From an uncultured bacterium (GTDB taxonomy: Bacteria; Sysuimicrobiota; Sysuimicrobiia; Sysuimicrobiales; Sysuimicrobiaceae): 64,000 nt of DNA. Every line of letters starts with the position of its first letter. The first letter of the stretch is position 1. Under the pieces are notes generated by a model that ran no database searches, was not told where the DNA came from, and worked only from the letters and a program-made list of their open reading frames with translations. Both the position numbers and the translations under genes were made by a program. Shown here piece by piece: positions 51,030-58,851 of the stretch. The DNA is taken from assembly GCA_938028835.1 (NCBI GenBank), contig CALIMJ010000010.1, positions 89,291-153,290 on the forward strand, read 5' to 3'.

Positions 51030-51350
51030 TCAGCGCAGCTTCACGTAGAACCCGATATGCTCCTTCACCAGCCGGGCGATGTAGTCCTCGCCGGACTCCA
51101 GCCGGGCCCGCGCTGCCGGGAACGGGACCACTACCGGCAGGTCCCGCCCCCGCAGGACCCGGGCGACATCCCCCTCCACCCCCTCCAGCAAGGCCTCGTT
51201 CACCGCGACCAGCCCGTAGTCCCCCCGCACCAGGTCTCGGAGCACCGCCACCGCATGCCGGGGCTCCTCCGCCTCGAACACGTCCGCCCCCGCCAGGCGG
51301 AACCCCGTAGCCGTCTCCGCGTCCGTGATCACCGCCACCCGGTACGCCAT
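51030..51350 (-). CDS. atpF: V-type ATP synthase subunit F (central stalk)
   Basis: This 106-residue protein shows YRVAVITDAETATGFRLAGADVF, then DYGLVAVNEALLEGV and a terminal DYIARLVKEHIGFYVKLR. This is the CheY-like fold with C-terminal helix of subunit F, which binds subunit D in the rotor. It lies between C and A, the usual position. Confidence 0.93.
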   Translation of the reverse strand: MAYRVAVITDAETATGFRLAGADVFEAEEPRHAVAVLRDLVRGDYGLVAVNEALLEGVEGDVARVLRGRDLPVVVPFPAARARLESGEDYIARLVKEHIGFYVKLR

Positions 51351-51353
51351 CGC

Positions 51354-52382
51354 CTACACCAGCGCCATCTCCCTGCGGACCAGGTCCCGCGGGATCCCCA
51401 CGGCCTTGCTGCGCGCAATCAGCCGCAGGTTACGGACCTCGTTGGCCAGCAGAGTCAGGTAGCCGACCACCACGTCCACGCCCAGAGGGTCACCCAGGTA
51501 CAGGTCCGCCATCCGCCGGGTGGCCTCATGCTCCAGCCACCGCTCCACCTCCGCGGGGGTACGCCCTTCCGGTTGGATGCCCCGGGCCCGGATCTCCCGG
51601 ATCCCCACCGCGGCGGTGTTGGGGTCCGCCAGGTTGCGGAACACCTCTCGGGTGACCACCGCGCCGCCTTCCAGGAAGAACCGCTCTCGCTGCTCCGGGG
51701 TCAGGTCCGGGAGCTGCTGGAGTTTGAAGGCGGTCTTCACGTTGGTGAAGTCTACGTGGGTGCGCACGAGCTCCGCGACCCGGGACGCGTCGTACCCACG
51801 CCCCCGCGCGGCCTGTAGGGCCCAGGCGTAGTACGCCCGATCTAGGGCCAGCTCCAGGACCAGGAGGTCCTTGGAGGCCTGGTACTCCGCGGTCGCCGCC
51901 GTCAGGGCCTCCGCCAGAGGGTGGCCCCACGTGGCCAGGGTGGCCACCACCGCGGGCAGGTCCGGCTGCTGCAACAGCTCCCGCAGCCGGACATCTGAAA
52001 GCTCCGCTGCGGGGACCAAAGTGGGCTCCACCGCCTCCGGGGGGTATCCCGCGTGCTTGGCCCGCAGTACCGCCCGCAGGTTATGCACGTCCCACTGCAT
52101 CAGCAGCACCTGGATCAGGGTCCGGGGCTTGCCGTCCGCGAAGGACAGCACCCGCCGCGCGGCCTTCTGGAAGGCCCGCGCCAGCGCTTCGTCCACCGCC
52201 CGCAGCCCCTGGTACCGGGTCAGGGCCTCCTGCAGCTCGGGCCCGTAGGGCGTGTGGACCAGGGCCTGCAGGAACGCGTCCAGGTCCGGGAGGCTCAAGA
52301 GCTCCTCCAGCCTCCCCGGCGGGAGGAGCCGGGAGCGCATCCCCTTCACGCGGGCGTTGATGTACCCGAAGTCCGCCGGCAC
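51354..52382 (-). CDS. atpC: V-type ATP synthase subunit C (rotor-to-ring socket)
   Basis: This 342-residue helical protein opens GYINARVKGMRSRLLPPGRLEELLSLPDLDAFLQALVHTPYGPEL and contains the pseudo-threefold repeats of the funnel-shaped subunit C, ending NLRLIARSKAVGIPRDLVRREMALV. It joins the central stalk to the membrane ring. Its GTG follows the subunit E stop directly, with no base between. Confidence 0.93.
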   Translation of the reverse strand: MPADFGYINARVKGMRSRLLPPGRLEELLSLPDLDAFLQALVHTPYGPELQEALTRYQGLRAVDEALARAFQKAARRVLSFADGKPRTLIQVLLMQWDVHNLRAVLRAKHAGYPPEAVEPTLVPAAELSDVRLRELLQQPDLPAVVATLATWGHPLAEALTAATAEYQASKDLLVLELALDRAYYAWALQAARGRGYDASRVAELVRTHVDFTNVKTAFKLQQLPDLTPEQRERFFLEGGAVVTREVFRNLADPNTAAVGIREIRARGIQPEGRTPAEVERWLEHEATRRMADLYLGDPLGVDVVVGYLTLLANEVRNLRLIARSKAVGIPRDLVRREMALV

Positions 52383-52967
52383 CTACCCCTCCCAGAGGAC
52401 GGCCGCCACGTCGGCCAGCAACAGCTGCTGGGCCCGGCGCAGGCGCGAAGCCAGGGTGTTCTCCACCACGAACCGACCGTCCTCGCTCGAAACCCGAACC
52501 CCGCCTTTCAGGGCCGGATCCGCGTTCACCCGGACCAGGTGGAGGCCCAGCTCCCGCGCAGCGTTCTCCACCGCGTGGACGTCCCGCTCCGCGCAGTCTA
52601 CCACCACGGGCCCGTTGAACCCTTCGGCCGCTTCACGGAGCAGGCCCCGGAGGATCGGTCCGTAGCGAGCCGGATCCTGGGTGATTCGCTCCAGCTCCAC
52701 CGCCGCGCGGCGGAACACCTCCTGGAGCTGTTGGTCCTTCGCCTCCAGGACCTTCGAGGCGGCGCGCAGCTGAGCGACTCCCCGCGCCCGGACCCGGGCA
52801 GCCTCTACGGCCTCGGCTACCCGCCGACGTTGCGTCTCCAGCAGCGCCTGGGCTTCCGCCTGGGCCTGTCGAACTAGCTCCTCCGCCTGCCCTCGCGCCT
52901 GGCTCAGCAGGCGCTGTCGCTCCGCCTCCGCCTCGCGCTCGAGCAGGTCGATCAACTCCGAGGCCAT
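52383..52967 (-). CDS. atpE: V-type ATP synthase subunit E (peripheral stalk)
   Basis: From ATG 52967 the protein has 194 residues: a long N-terminal charged helix (LLEREAEAERQRLLSQARGQAEELVRQAQAEAQALLETQRRR) and a C-terminal globular part with DPALKGGVRVSSEDGRFVVENTLASRLRRAQQLL. This matches the stator subunit E, which pairs with the G/H protein encoded four genes upstream. Confidence 0.92.
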   Translation of the reverse strand: MASELIDLLEREAEAERQRLLSQARGQAEELVRQAQAEAQALLETQRRRVAEAVEAARVRARGVAQLRAASKVLEAKDQQLQEVFRRAAVELERITQDPARYGPILRGLLREAAEGFNGPVVVDCAERDVHAVENAARELGLHLVRVNADPALKGGVRVSSEDGRFVVENTLASRLRRAQQLLLADVAAVLWEG

Positions 52968-52972
52968 GGGAG

Positions 52973-53299
52973 CTAGATGCGGCCGATCAGGAAGAAGGCC
53001 ACCAGGAAGCCCAGGATGATCATGGTCTCCGGCAGGGCCAGGAAGACCAGCATGAGGCCTCCGATCTCCGGCCGCTCCGCCATAGCGCCGGCCGCCGCCG
53101 CCCCGATCCGGGACTGGGCCCACGCGGTCCCGAGCGCACCGAACGCCACCGACAGCGCGGCCGCGATTCCCAGCAGCCCGGCCCGCACGCCATCCCCGGC
53201 CCGCGGCGCCGCCTCTGGAGCCTCCGCGGCCAGCGCGGGCAACCCCGCCACGGCCACCACCACTACCGCCAGCACCACGACCCACCAGGTGTTGCGCAT
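52973..53299 (-). CDS. atpK: V-type ATP synthase proteolipid subunit K (c-ring), with signal peptide
   Basis: This 108-residue protein has an N-terminal signal sequence (RNTWWVVVLAVVVVAVAGLPALAAEA), then a single hairpin of two membrane helices. The first is GLLGIAAALSVAFGALGTAWAQSRIGAAAAGAM; the second, GGLMLVFLALPETMIILGFLVAFFLI, carries the ion-binding glutamate in LPET. A single-hairpin c-subunit behind a cleavable leader resembles the Thermus-type enzyme rather than the four-helix Enterococcus NtpK. Confidence 0.92.
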   Translation of the reverse strand: MRNTWWVVVLAVVVVAVAGLPALAAEAPEAAPRAGDGVRAGLLGIAAALSVAFGALGTAWAQSRIGAAAAGAMAERPEIGGLMLVFLALPETMIILGFLVAFFLIGRI

Positions 53300-53307
53300 C
53301 CTGTCGT

Positions 53308-55284
53308 TCACCTCCCTGTCCGTTGGAATGGTCGGTACGGTTGTCCGGTCTCCTCGTGGTACTTCACCTTGGTGAAGAACTCCACCCAGTGCAGACGCGC
53401 TGGCTGGATCACGTGTCCCACGATGGTGAACACGAAGAACAACACCTGGGCCAGAGCGGCAATCAGCGACCCCACCACCGTCCCCACCAGGCCGCTCAGG
53501 CCGAAGGTCTCCGCCATCCTGGGCCCCAGTTCGTTGGCAGCCGTAGCGAGCGCCGCCGCGGCGAGCCCGAAGGCCATGAGTCGGGCGTGGCTCAGGACGT
53601 GGCCGAATGCGGTGGCGGACTCCAGGAACCACATGGGGTTGGCCGCCCGGAAGGCTAGACCCAGCCCGAACACCGCCAGCGCGGCCCACAGGAACGACCA
53701 GCTCACCGGGACCACCCCCGCCGGCAGGAGACCCGACAGCCCCCCGAGCAGCAGGAGCACCCAGGAGAGGGTCAGCACCATCACCGCGCTCTCGAAGATC
53801 CCGCGCACGTTCCGGTGTCGGACGGCCTGCGCCAGGTGCCCCAGCAGCCCGCCGTAGATCATGACCATCCCGAGCAATACGATGAGCTGGAAGTACAGGT
53901 CCCGCTGCGCCCACACCCGGTCGAAGAGGGGGTGGACCCGGAACAGCAGTTCCGGCAGGTTCCCGAACACCTCCGCGTACAGCGCGCCGAAGACCATCAC
54001 CCAGAACGCGATCACCCGGACGATCCACGACACCGCCTGCAGGGTGTCCGGGGCCACGCGCAGATTCAGCAGGTTCACCTCCAGGGGCTGGCCCTGCCGG
54101 GCGCGGTTCCGCATCCACCACCCCAGGGCGAAGAACAAAGCCCCGTAGCCCACATCACCGATCACCAACCCCACGAACAGGGGAAAGGTGACCGCCAGCA
54201 GGGGGCTGGGGTCCCAAGTGCCGTACCGGGGCGGCCGGAAGATGGAGAGGAGGAGCTGAAAGGGCCGCACCGGCGGAGCGTTTTCCAGGGCTACGGGGAC
54301 GTGGGCGGCCTCCTCGTGGTCGTGCGGGTCCACGGGACTGTCCACCACCACCACGTGGTCCCCGAAACGCTGCCGGAGGGCCGCCCGCAGCTGCGGGACC
54401 TCCCGCGTGGGCACCCACCCGTGCACGATGAACGCGTACCGGGACTGGGCGAAGCTCGGGAGGACCTCCAGCTTGGCCAGCTCGTCCCGCAGCCGCGCCT
54501 CCACGGCCTGCACGGTCCCCCGGGCCCTCCGGCTGAGGGCCTCCAGCCGCCGCTGGCAGTCCGACACCACCCGGGGGAGCTCCTCCCGCATCCGGGCCAT
54601 CTCCTGCACCGCCTCCGCGGCCGGGCGGTCCGCGAACCGGGCGGGCAGCCGGAGCTCCGTGATCCCGGCTCGTTGCAGGAAGGACCGAACGGCGTCCCCA
54701 TCCCGGCGGTGGAAGGCCACCACCACGCCGATGCTCTTCTCGTCGATCTGCCGCGACACCACCTCCACGCGCCCCCCCGTGATCCGGTCCAGCTCGCGCT
54801 GCAGCGCGGTGACCGCGGGCATCGCGTTGCCCCGGAGGACGAAACCGTAGGTCTCGAAGTGGCGGCTCCCCCGCAACGCCGCCAGCAGCGGCGACAGCAC
54901 GCGGACCGCCCCCTCGTAGGACCGCACCAGCTCCAACTCCTCCTCCGCCTCCCGGCGCTGGCGCACCAGCTCCCGCGCCTCCCGTTCCACCGGTTCCAGC
55001 AGGGCCTCCAGCTCGTCCAGGCTCCGATCCTGGAGGCTCGGAATCTCCACAGGCCCCACCCGCGGCAGCAGCTCCAGCAGTCCCTTGGTGCGTGTCAGCA
55101 GGGCCTCCAGCCGCCGCTGCAACGCCTCCTCCTCGCTGCCCGGCTCCACTGGCCGCAGCGGCGGGACCTCTTCCGCCTCCACGCGGTCCACGTGCATCAG
55201 TCCCAGCCGCTGGATCGCGTCCGTCACCTCGCCCAGCAGCCGCTTGGGCCCCAGGAGGATGACGCGGCTCATCTCCACGATCAT
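53308..55284 (-). CDS. atpI: V-type ATP synthase subunit I (stator a-subunit)
   Basis: This 658-residue protein has the soluble N-terminal half (SRVILLGPKRLLGEVTDAIQRLGLMHVDRVE, a coiled coil at about 95-140, a second near 225-270 and FIVHGWVPTREVPQLRAAL). About eight membrane helices follow, including NPMWFLESATAFGHVLSHARLMAFGLAAAALATAANEL, which holds the proton-path arginine. It forms the two proton half-channels beside the c-ring. ATG 55284 overlaps the H/G stop (ATGA). Confidence 0.95.
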   Translation of the reverse strand: MIVEMSRVILLGPKRLLGEVTDAIQRLGLMHVDRVEAEEVPPLRPVEPGSEEEALQRRLEALLTRTKGLLELLPRVGPVEIPSLQDRSLDELEALLEPVEREARELVRQRREAEEELELVRSYEGAVRVLSPLLAALRGSRHFETYGFVLRGNAMPAVTALQRELDRITGGRVEVVSRQIDEKSIGVVVAFHRRDGDAVRSFLQRAGITELRLPARFADRPAAEAVQEMARMREELPRVVSDCQRRLEALSRRARGTVQAVEARLRDELAKLEVLPSFAQSRYAFIVHGWVPTREVPQLRAALRQRFGDHVVVVDSPVDPHDHEEAAHVPVALENAPPVRPFQLLLSIFRPPRYGTWDPSPLLAVTFPLFVGLVIGDVGYGALFFALGWWMRNRARQGQPLEVNLLNLRVAPDTLQAVSWIVRVIAFWVMVFGALYAEVFGNLPELLFRVHPLFDRVWAQRDLYFQLIVLLGMVMIYGGLLGHLAQAVRHRNVRGIFESAVMVLTLSWVLLLLGGLSGLLPAGVVPVSWSFLWAALAVFGLGLAFRAANPMWFLESATAFGHVLSHARLMAFGLAAAALATAANELGPRMAETFGLSGLVGTVVGSLIAALAQVLFFVFTIVGHVIQPARLHWVEFFTKVKYHEETGQPYRPFQRTGR

Positions 55285-55625
55285 GGCTCCAAGCCCTGTA
55301 GGACGGCGGCCACCACCCGGCGCACGGCCGCTTCCAGATTCCGCTGCGCGCTCTGGCGGACCCGCTCCGCCTCCTCCTCCGCCCGCCGCAGCTCCTCCTC
55401 CTCCGCCGCGCGCGCCTCCACCTCGGCCCGCTCCCGCGCCTCCCGCTCCAGCCGGGTAGCCTCCTCCTGAGCTCGGGCTCGGATGCGCGCGGCCTCTGCT
55501 TCGGCCTCCTTCACCAAGCGGTCCGCCTCCGCGCGGGCCTCCGCGAGACGCTGCTCCAGCTCCCGCTCCTTCTGCGCAAGTAACTCCAGAACGTTCGGCC
55601 GCTGGCGGTCGTGGCCCTCAGCCAT
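55281..55625 (-). CDS. atpH: V-type ATP synthase subunit G/H-like peripheral stalk protein
   Basis: The ATG at 55625, with GGAGGAAGGG upstream, gives 114 residues that are almost entirely one charged coiled coil (LAQKERELEQRLAEARAEADRLVKEAEAEAARIRARAQEEATRLEREARERAEVEARAAEEEE). Composition and position as first gene of the operon fit the G/H stator subunit that pairs with E. Sequence identity alone would be weak evidence for such a coiled coil. Confidence 0.85.
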   Translation of the reverse strand: MAEGHDRQRPNVLELLAQKERELEQRLAEARAEADRLVKEAEAEAARIRARAQEEATRLEREARERAEVEARAAEEEELRRAEEEAERVRQSAQRNLEAAVRRVVAAVLQGLEP

Positions 55626-55765
55626 GCTGCCCTTCCTCCTTCGTCCCGCGCCCCTCGCTTCGTGGATGCGGAAAGCCGCAGGCGCACCGCGGTGAGACGA
55701 GCCGCCCAAGCACGCGAACGGCGGCCCCCGCCGCGCCGGCCCGGCGCCGGGATACCGCCGCGACT

Positions 55766-55771
55766 ATGCTA
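55766..55771 (-). promoter_or_regulatory. Possible -10 box (TAGCAT) of the ATPase operon
   Basis: In the 223-base gap between nuoN and the ATPase operon (55626-55848) the best -10-like hexamer on the minus strand is TAGCAT, without a good -35 box. A CCCGGCGCCGGG palindrome lies downstream at 55740-55751. I see no gene in this gap. The ATPase operon could also be read through from nuo. Confidence 0.25.
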
Positions 55772-55848
55772 CCACAGTTGCGCCAGTCCGACACCGCCCC
55801 TCCGGAGTCCAGCCCGCCAGCCGCAGCTACGCCGTTCGCGGGCACGCC

Positions 55849-57300
55849 CTAGCTCCCCAGCAGCCGCCGGGCCACCTCCATGAACGTCACCAGCGGCTGC
55901 GGGTACACGCCCGCCGCCAGCGTGCCGATCAGGGCCCCCAGCACCCCCGCCCGCAATCCGGCGGAGACCGGGATCGGTCCGGGGGCCGCTGGCGGCATGA
56001 GGTACAGGGCCCGCAGCACGCCCACGTAGTAGTAGAGGGACACCACGCTGTTGGCCACCGCGAGGGCCGCAAGCCACAGCAGGCCCGCGTCCACCGCGGC
56101 CGCGAACAGGTAGAACTTCCCGAAGAAGCCCGCGGTGGGCGGGATGCCCGTCAGCGACAACATGAAGACCACCATGGCCGCCGCCACCCAAGGCGCCCGC
56201 TGGCTCAGCCCCGCATGGTCGGGGATCTCGTCAGAGCCCGTCCCCTCCGCCGCCACCATGGCCACGAAGAACGCTCCCAGATTCATGAACAGGTACGCCA
56301 GCAGGTAGTACAGCAAGCCCTGCAGGGCCCAGGGCGACTTCCATGCGGCGAGGGCGATGAGTACGTAGCCGGCATGCGCGATGCTGGAGTAGGCTAGCAT
56401 CCGCTTCAGGTTACGCTGCAGCAGCGCCAGCAGGTTGCCCACCGTCATGGTCACCGCGCTCAGGGCCGCCAGCAGCACCGGCCAGTTCACCTGTTCCAGG
56501 GGGACCCCCACGCTCAGCGTGCGCACGAGGGCTGCGAAACCGGCCGCCTTGGGCCCCACGGACAGGAAGGCGGTGATCGGCGTGGGCGCGCCCTCGTACA
56601 CGTCCGGGGTCCACTGGTGGAAGGGGACCATGGACACCTTGAACCCGAATCCGGCCAGGGCCATCCCCACTGCCAGGAACGCGGCAGGGCCGGCCCGCTC
56701 GAGCCGGGCCGCGATGTCGTACAGGATGGTGCTGCCCGTCAGGCCGTACAGGAGGGAGAACCCGTAGGCCATCACCCCGGTGGTGGCCGCACCGTACAGG
56801 AAGTACTTCACCCCCGCCTCATTGCTCTTCGGGTCCCTCTTGAGGAACCCCGCCAGGAGGTAGGAGCTCAGGGACACAAACTCGATGCTGAGCAGGAGCA
56901 GGATCAGGTCCGAGGCGCTGGCCATCAGGAGCAGTCCCACACCCGCGAACAGGAGCAGGCTGAACACCTCCCCCAGGTGCGGGGTCCTGCCGGGGAAGTA
57001 GTCCAAGCTCACCAGGGCCACGAGCGCCACCGCCGCCAGGGCCACCAGCTTGAAGTACACCGCGAAAGCGTCCACCGTGTACGTGTCCGCGAAGACGCGG
57101 ACCCCTGGAGCCCCCAGGCCGCCCAGGTCCGTCAGCAGGACCGCGCAGGCGGCCCCGGCGGCCACCAGGGAAGCCAGGGCGACCCCCCCCAGCCACCGCT
57201 TCCGGTCCGCGGGAACCAGCAGGTCCGCCCCCACCAGGGCCACCGCCGCGGCAGCCAGGACCAGCTCCGGGACCAGCCACCTCAGGTCCGCCCAGTTCAT
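55849..57300 (-). CDS. nuoN: NADH-quinone oxidoreductase subunit N
   Basis: From ATG 57300 (ATGA with the nuoM stop) the protein has 483 residues and about 14 membrane helices. The antiporter-type core is seen in KYFLYGAATTGVMAYGFSLLYG, the broken-helix lysine region FGFKVSMVPFHQWTPDVYEGAPTPITAFLSVGPKAAGF and RNLKRMLAYSSIAHAGYVLIAL. It is one of the three proton-pumping subunits of complex I and the last gene of this nuo operon. Confidence 0.95.
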   Translation of the reverse strand: MNWADLRWLVPELVLAAAAVALVGADLLVPADRKRWLGGVALASLVAAGAACAVLLTDLGGLGAPGVRVFADTYTVDAFAVYFKLVALAAVALVALVSLDYFPGRTPHLGEVFSLLLFAGVGLLLMASASDLILLLLSIEFVSLSSYLLAGFLKRDPKSNEAGVKYFLYGAATTGVMAYGFSLLYGLTGSTILYDIAARLERAGPAAFLAVGMALAGFGFKVSMVPFHQWTPDVYEGAPTPITAFLSVGPKAAGFAALVRTLSVGVPLEQVNWPVLLAALSAVTMTVGNLLALLQRNLKRMLAYSSIAHAGYVLIALAAWKSPWALQGLLYYLLAYLFMNLGAFFVAMVAAEGTGSDEIPDHAGLSQRAPWVAAAMVVFMLSLTGIPPTAGFFGKFYLFAAAVDAGLLWLAALAVANSVVSLYYYVGVLRALYLMPPAAPGPIPVSAGLRAGVLGALIGTLAAGVYPQPLVTFMEVARRLLGS

Positions 57301-58805
57301 CGCAGCATCGCCACCAGCTGGCTGCTGGTGAGGTTGATGATGTCCAGCAACGGCTTGGGGTAGACCCCGAACACGATCATGAGGACCACCAGCGGGAACA
57401 GCGTCCACGCCTCCCGGCGATCCAGGTCCGGCAGATTCGCCCAGCGCGGGTTGGTGGGCCCCAGGAAGATCCGCTGGATCGTCCACAGGAAGAAGGCGGC
57501 GGTGATCACCACGCCGAGGGCCGCCAGGGCGGTGAACACTGGGATGATGCTGAAGGAGCCCACGAAGATGAGGAACTCCGCCACGAAGCCCATGAGCCCC
57601 GGAAGCCCCAGGGAGGCGAACATCGCGGTGATGGATACGGCGCCGTACTTCGGGAGCACCGCCCACAGTCCCCCGAAGTCGTCCACGCCCCGGGTATGGG
57701 TGCGGTCGTCGTAGATCACCCCCACCACCAGGAACAGGGCCCCCGTGATGATTCCGTGCGCCAGCATCTCCATGGTGGCGCCGTTCAGGGCCGTGGCCGC
57801 CGCGTCCGCCAGCTCCGGCCGGCCGTAGGCGTAGGCCGCCGCGGCCACCGCCAGCATCACGTAGCCCATGTGGTTCACCGAGGAGTAGGCCACCAGCTTC
57901 TTGAGGTCCGTCTGGGCCATGGCCACCAGGGCGCCGTAGATCACCCCGATCACCGCCAGGGTGGCGATGAGCAGCGCGTGCTGGCGGAACACCTCCGGGA
58001 ACAGGGGCAGGCTGAACCGCACGAACCCGTACGTGCCGAGCTTCAGGAGGACGGCCGCCAGGATCACGCTCCCGGCGGTGGGCGCCTCCACGTGCGCGTC
58101 GGGCAACCACGTGTGGAAGGGCCACATGGGCACCTTGATGGCGAAGGAGAGGAAGAAGCCCCAGAAGGCCAGTTGGGCCAACAGGCCCGTGCCCGCCAGC
58201 GGACGCTGCCGGATGATCTCCAGCACGTCGAACGTTCGCTGGCCCGGCGGCAGGTGGAAGTACAGGAGCAGGATGCCCAGCAACATAGCCAGGGATCCCA
58301 CCAGGGTGTACAGGAAGAACTTGATGGCCGCGTACTCCCGCCGGGGCCCTCCCCAGATCCCGATGAGGAAGTACATGGGGACGAGGGTCAACTCCCAGAA
58401 CACGTAGAAGAGGAAGAAGTCCAGGGCGAAGAACACTCCCAGCATCCCGGTCTCGAGGAGCAGGAACAGCAGGTTGTACTCCTTCACCCGGTGGGTCTCG
58501 CGGAAGGAGTACAGCACCGACAGCACCGTCAGGAGCGTGGTGAGCAACGCGAGGACCAGGCTGAGCCCGTCCACCCCGACCTTGTACTGAACGCCCACCG
58601 CGGGGATCCACGCGGCCTGCTCGATGAGCTGGATCTCCCGGCGTCCGAACTCGAACTGCGGCAGGATCAGCAGGGAGGCCGCGAAGGTGGCCAGGCTGAA
58701 CCCGAGCGTCACCCGGCGGATCCGGTCAGCGTCCTCCCTGGGGAGGAACAGCAACACCAGCGCCCCCGCGAGGGGCAAAAACAGGGTAAGGGTCAGGATC
58801 GGCAT
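57297..58805 (-). CDS. nuoM: NADH-quinone oxidoreductase subunit M
   Basis: This 502-residue, 14-helix antiporter-like subunit shows DFFLFYVFWELTLVPMYFLIGIWGG (conserved glutamate of helix 5), KVPMWPFHTWLPDAHVEAPTAGSVILAAVLLKLGTYGFVRF and DLKKLVAYSSVNHMGYVMLAV. It pumps protons in complex I. It follows nuoL after a 46-base gap that contains no gene. Confidence 0.96.
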   Translation of the reverse strand: MPILTLTLFLPLAGALVLLFLPREDADRIRRVTLGFSLATFAASLLILPQFEFGRREIQLIEQAAWIPAVGVQYKVGVDGLSLVLALLTTLLTVLSVLYSFRETHRVKEYNLLFLLLETGMLGVFFALDFFLFYVFWELTLVPMYFLIGIWGGPRREYAAIKFFLYTLVGSLAMLLGILLLYFHLPPGQRTFDVLEIIRQRPLAGTGLLAQLAFWGFFLSFAIKVPMWPFHTWLPDAHVEAPTAGSVILAAVLLKLGTYGFVRFSLPLFPEVFRQHALLIATLAVIGVIYGALVAMAQTDLKKLVAYSSVNHMGYVMLAVAAAAYAYGRPELADAAATALNGATMEMLAHGIITGALFLVVGVIYDDRTHTRGVDDFGGLWAVLPKYGAVSITAMFASLGLPGLMGFVAEFLIFVGSFSIIPVFTALAALGVVITAAFFLWTIQRIFLGPTNPRWANLPDLDRREAWTLFPLVVLMIVFGVYPKPLLDIINLTSSQLVAMLR

Positions 58806-58851
58806 CCCTCGACTCCCGGACTCCAGATTCGCAGGCTTCCCACCGCGCCGT

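Noticed and set aside
49218..51818. An 866-codon plus-strand open frame over the ATPase A, F and C genes
   Set aside because: Shadow of well-identified genes, without any family resemblance.
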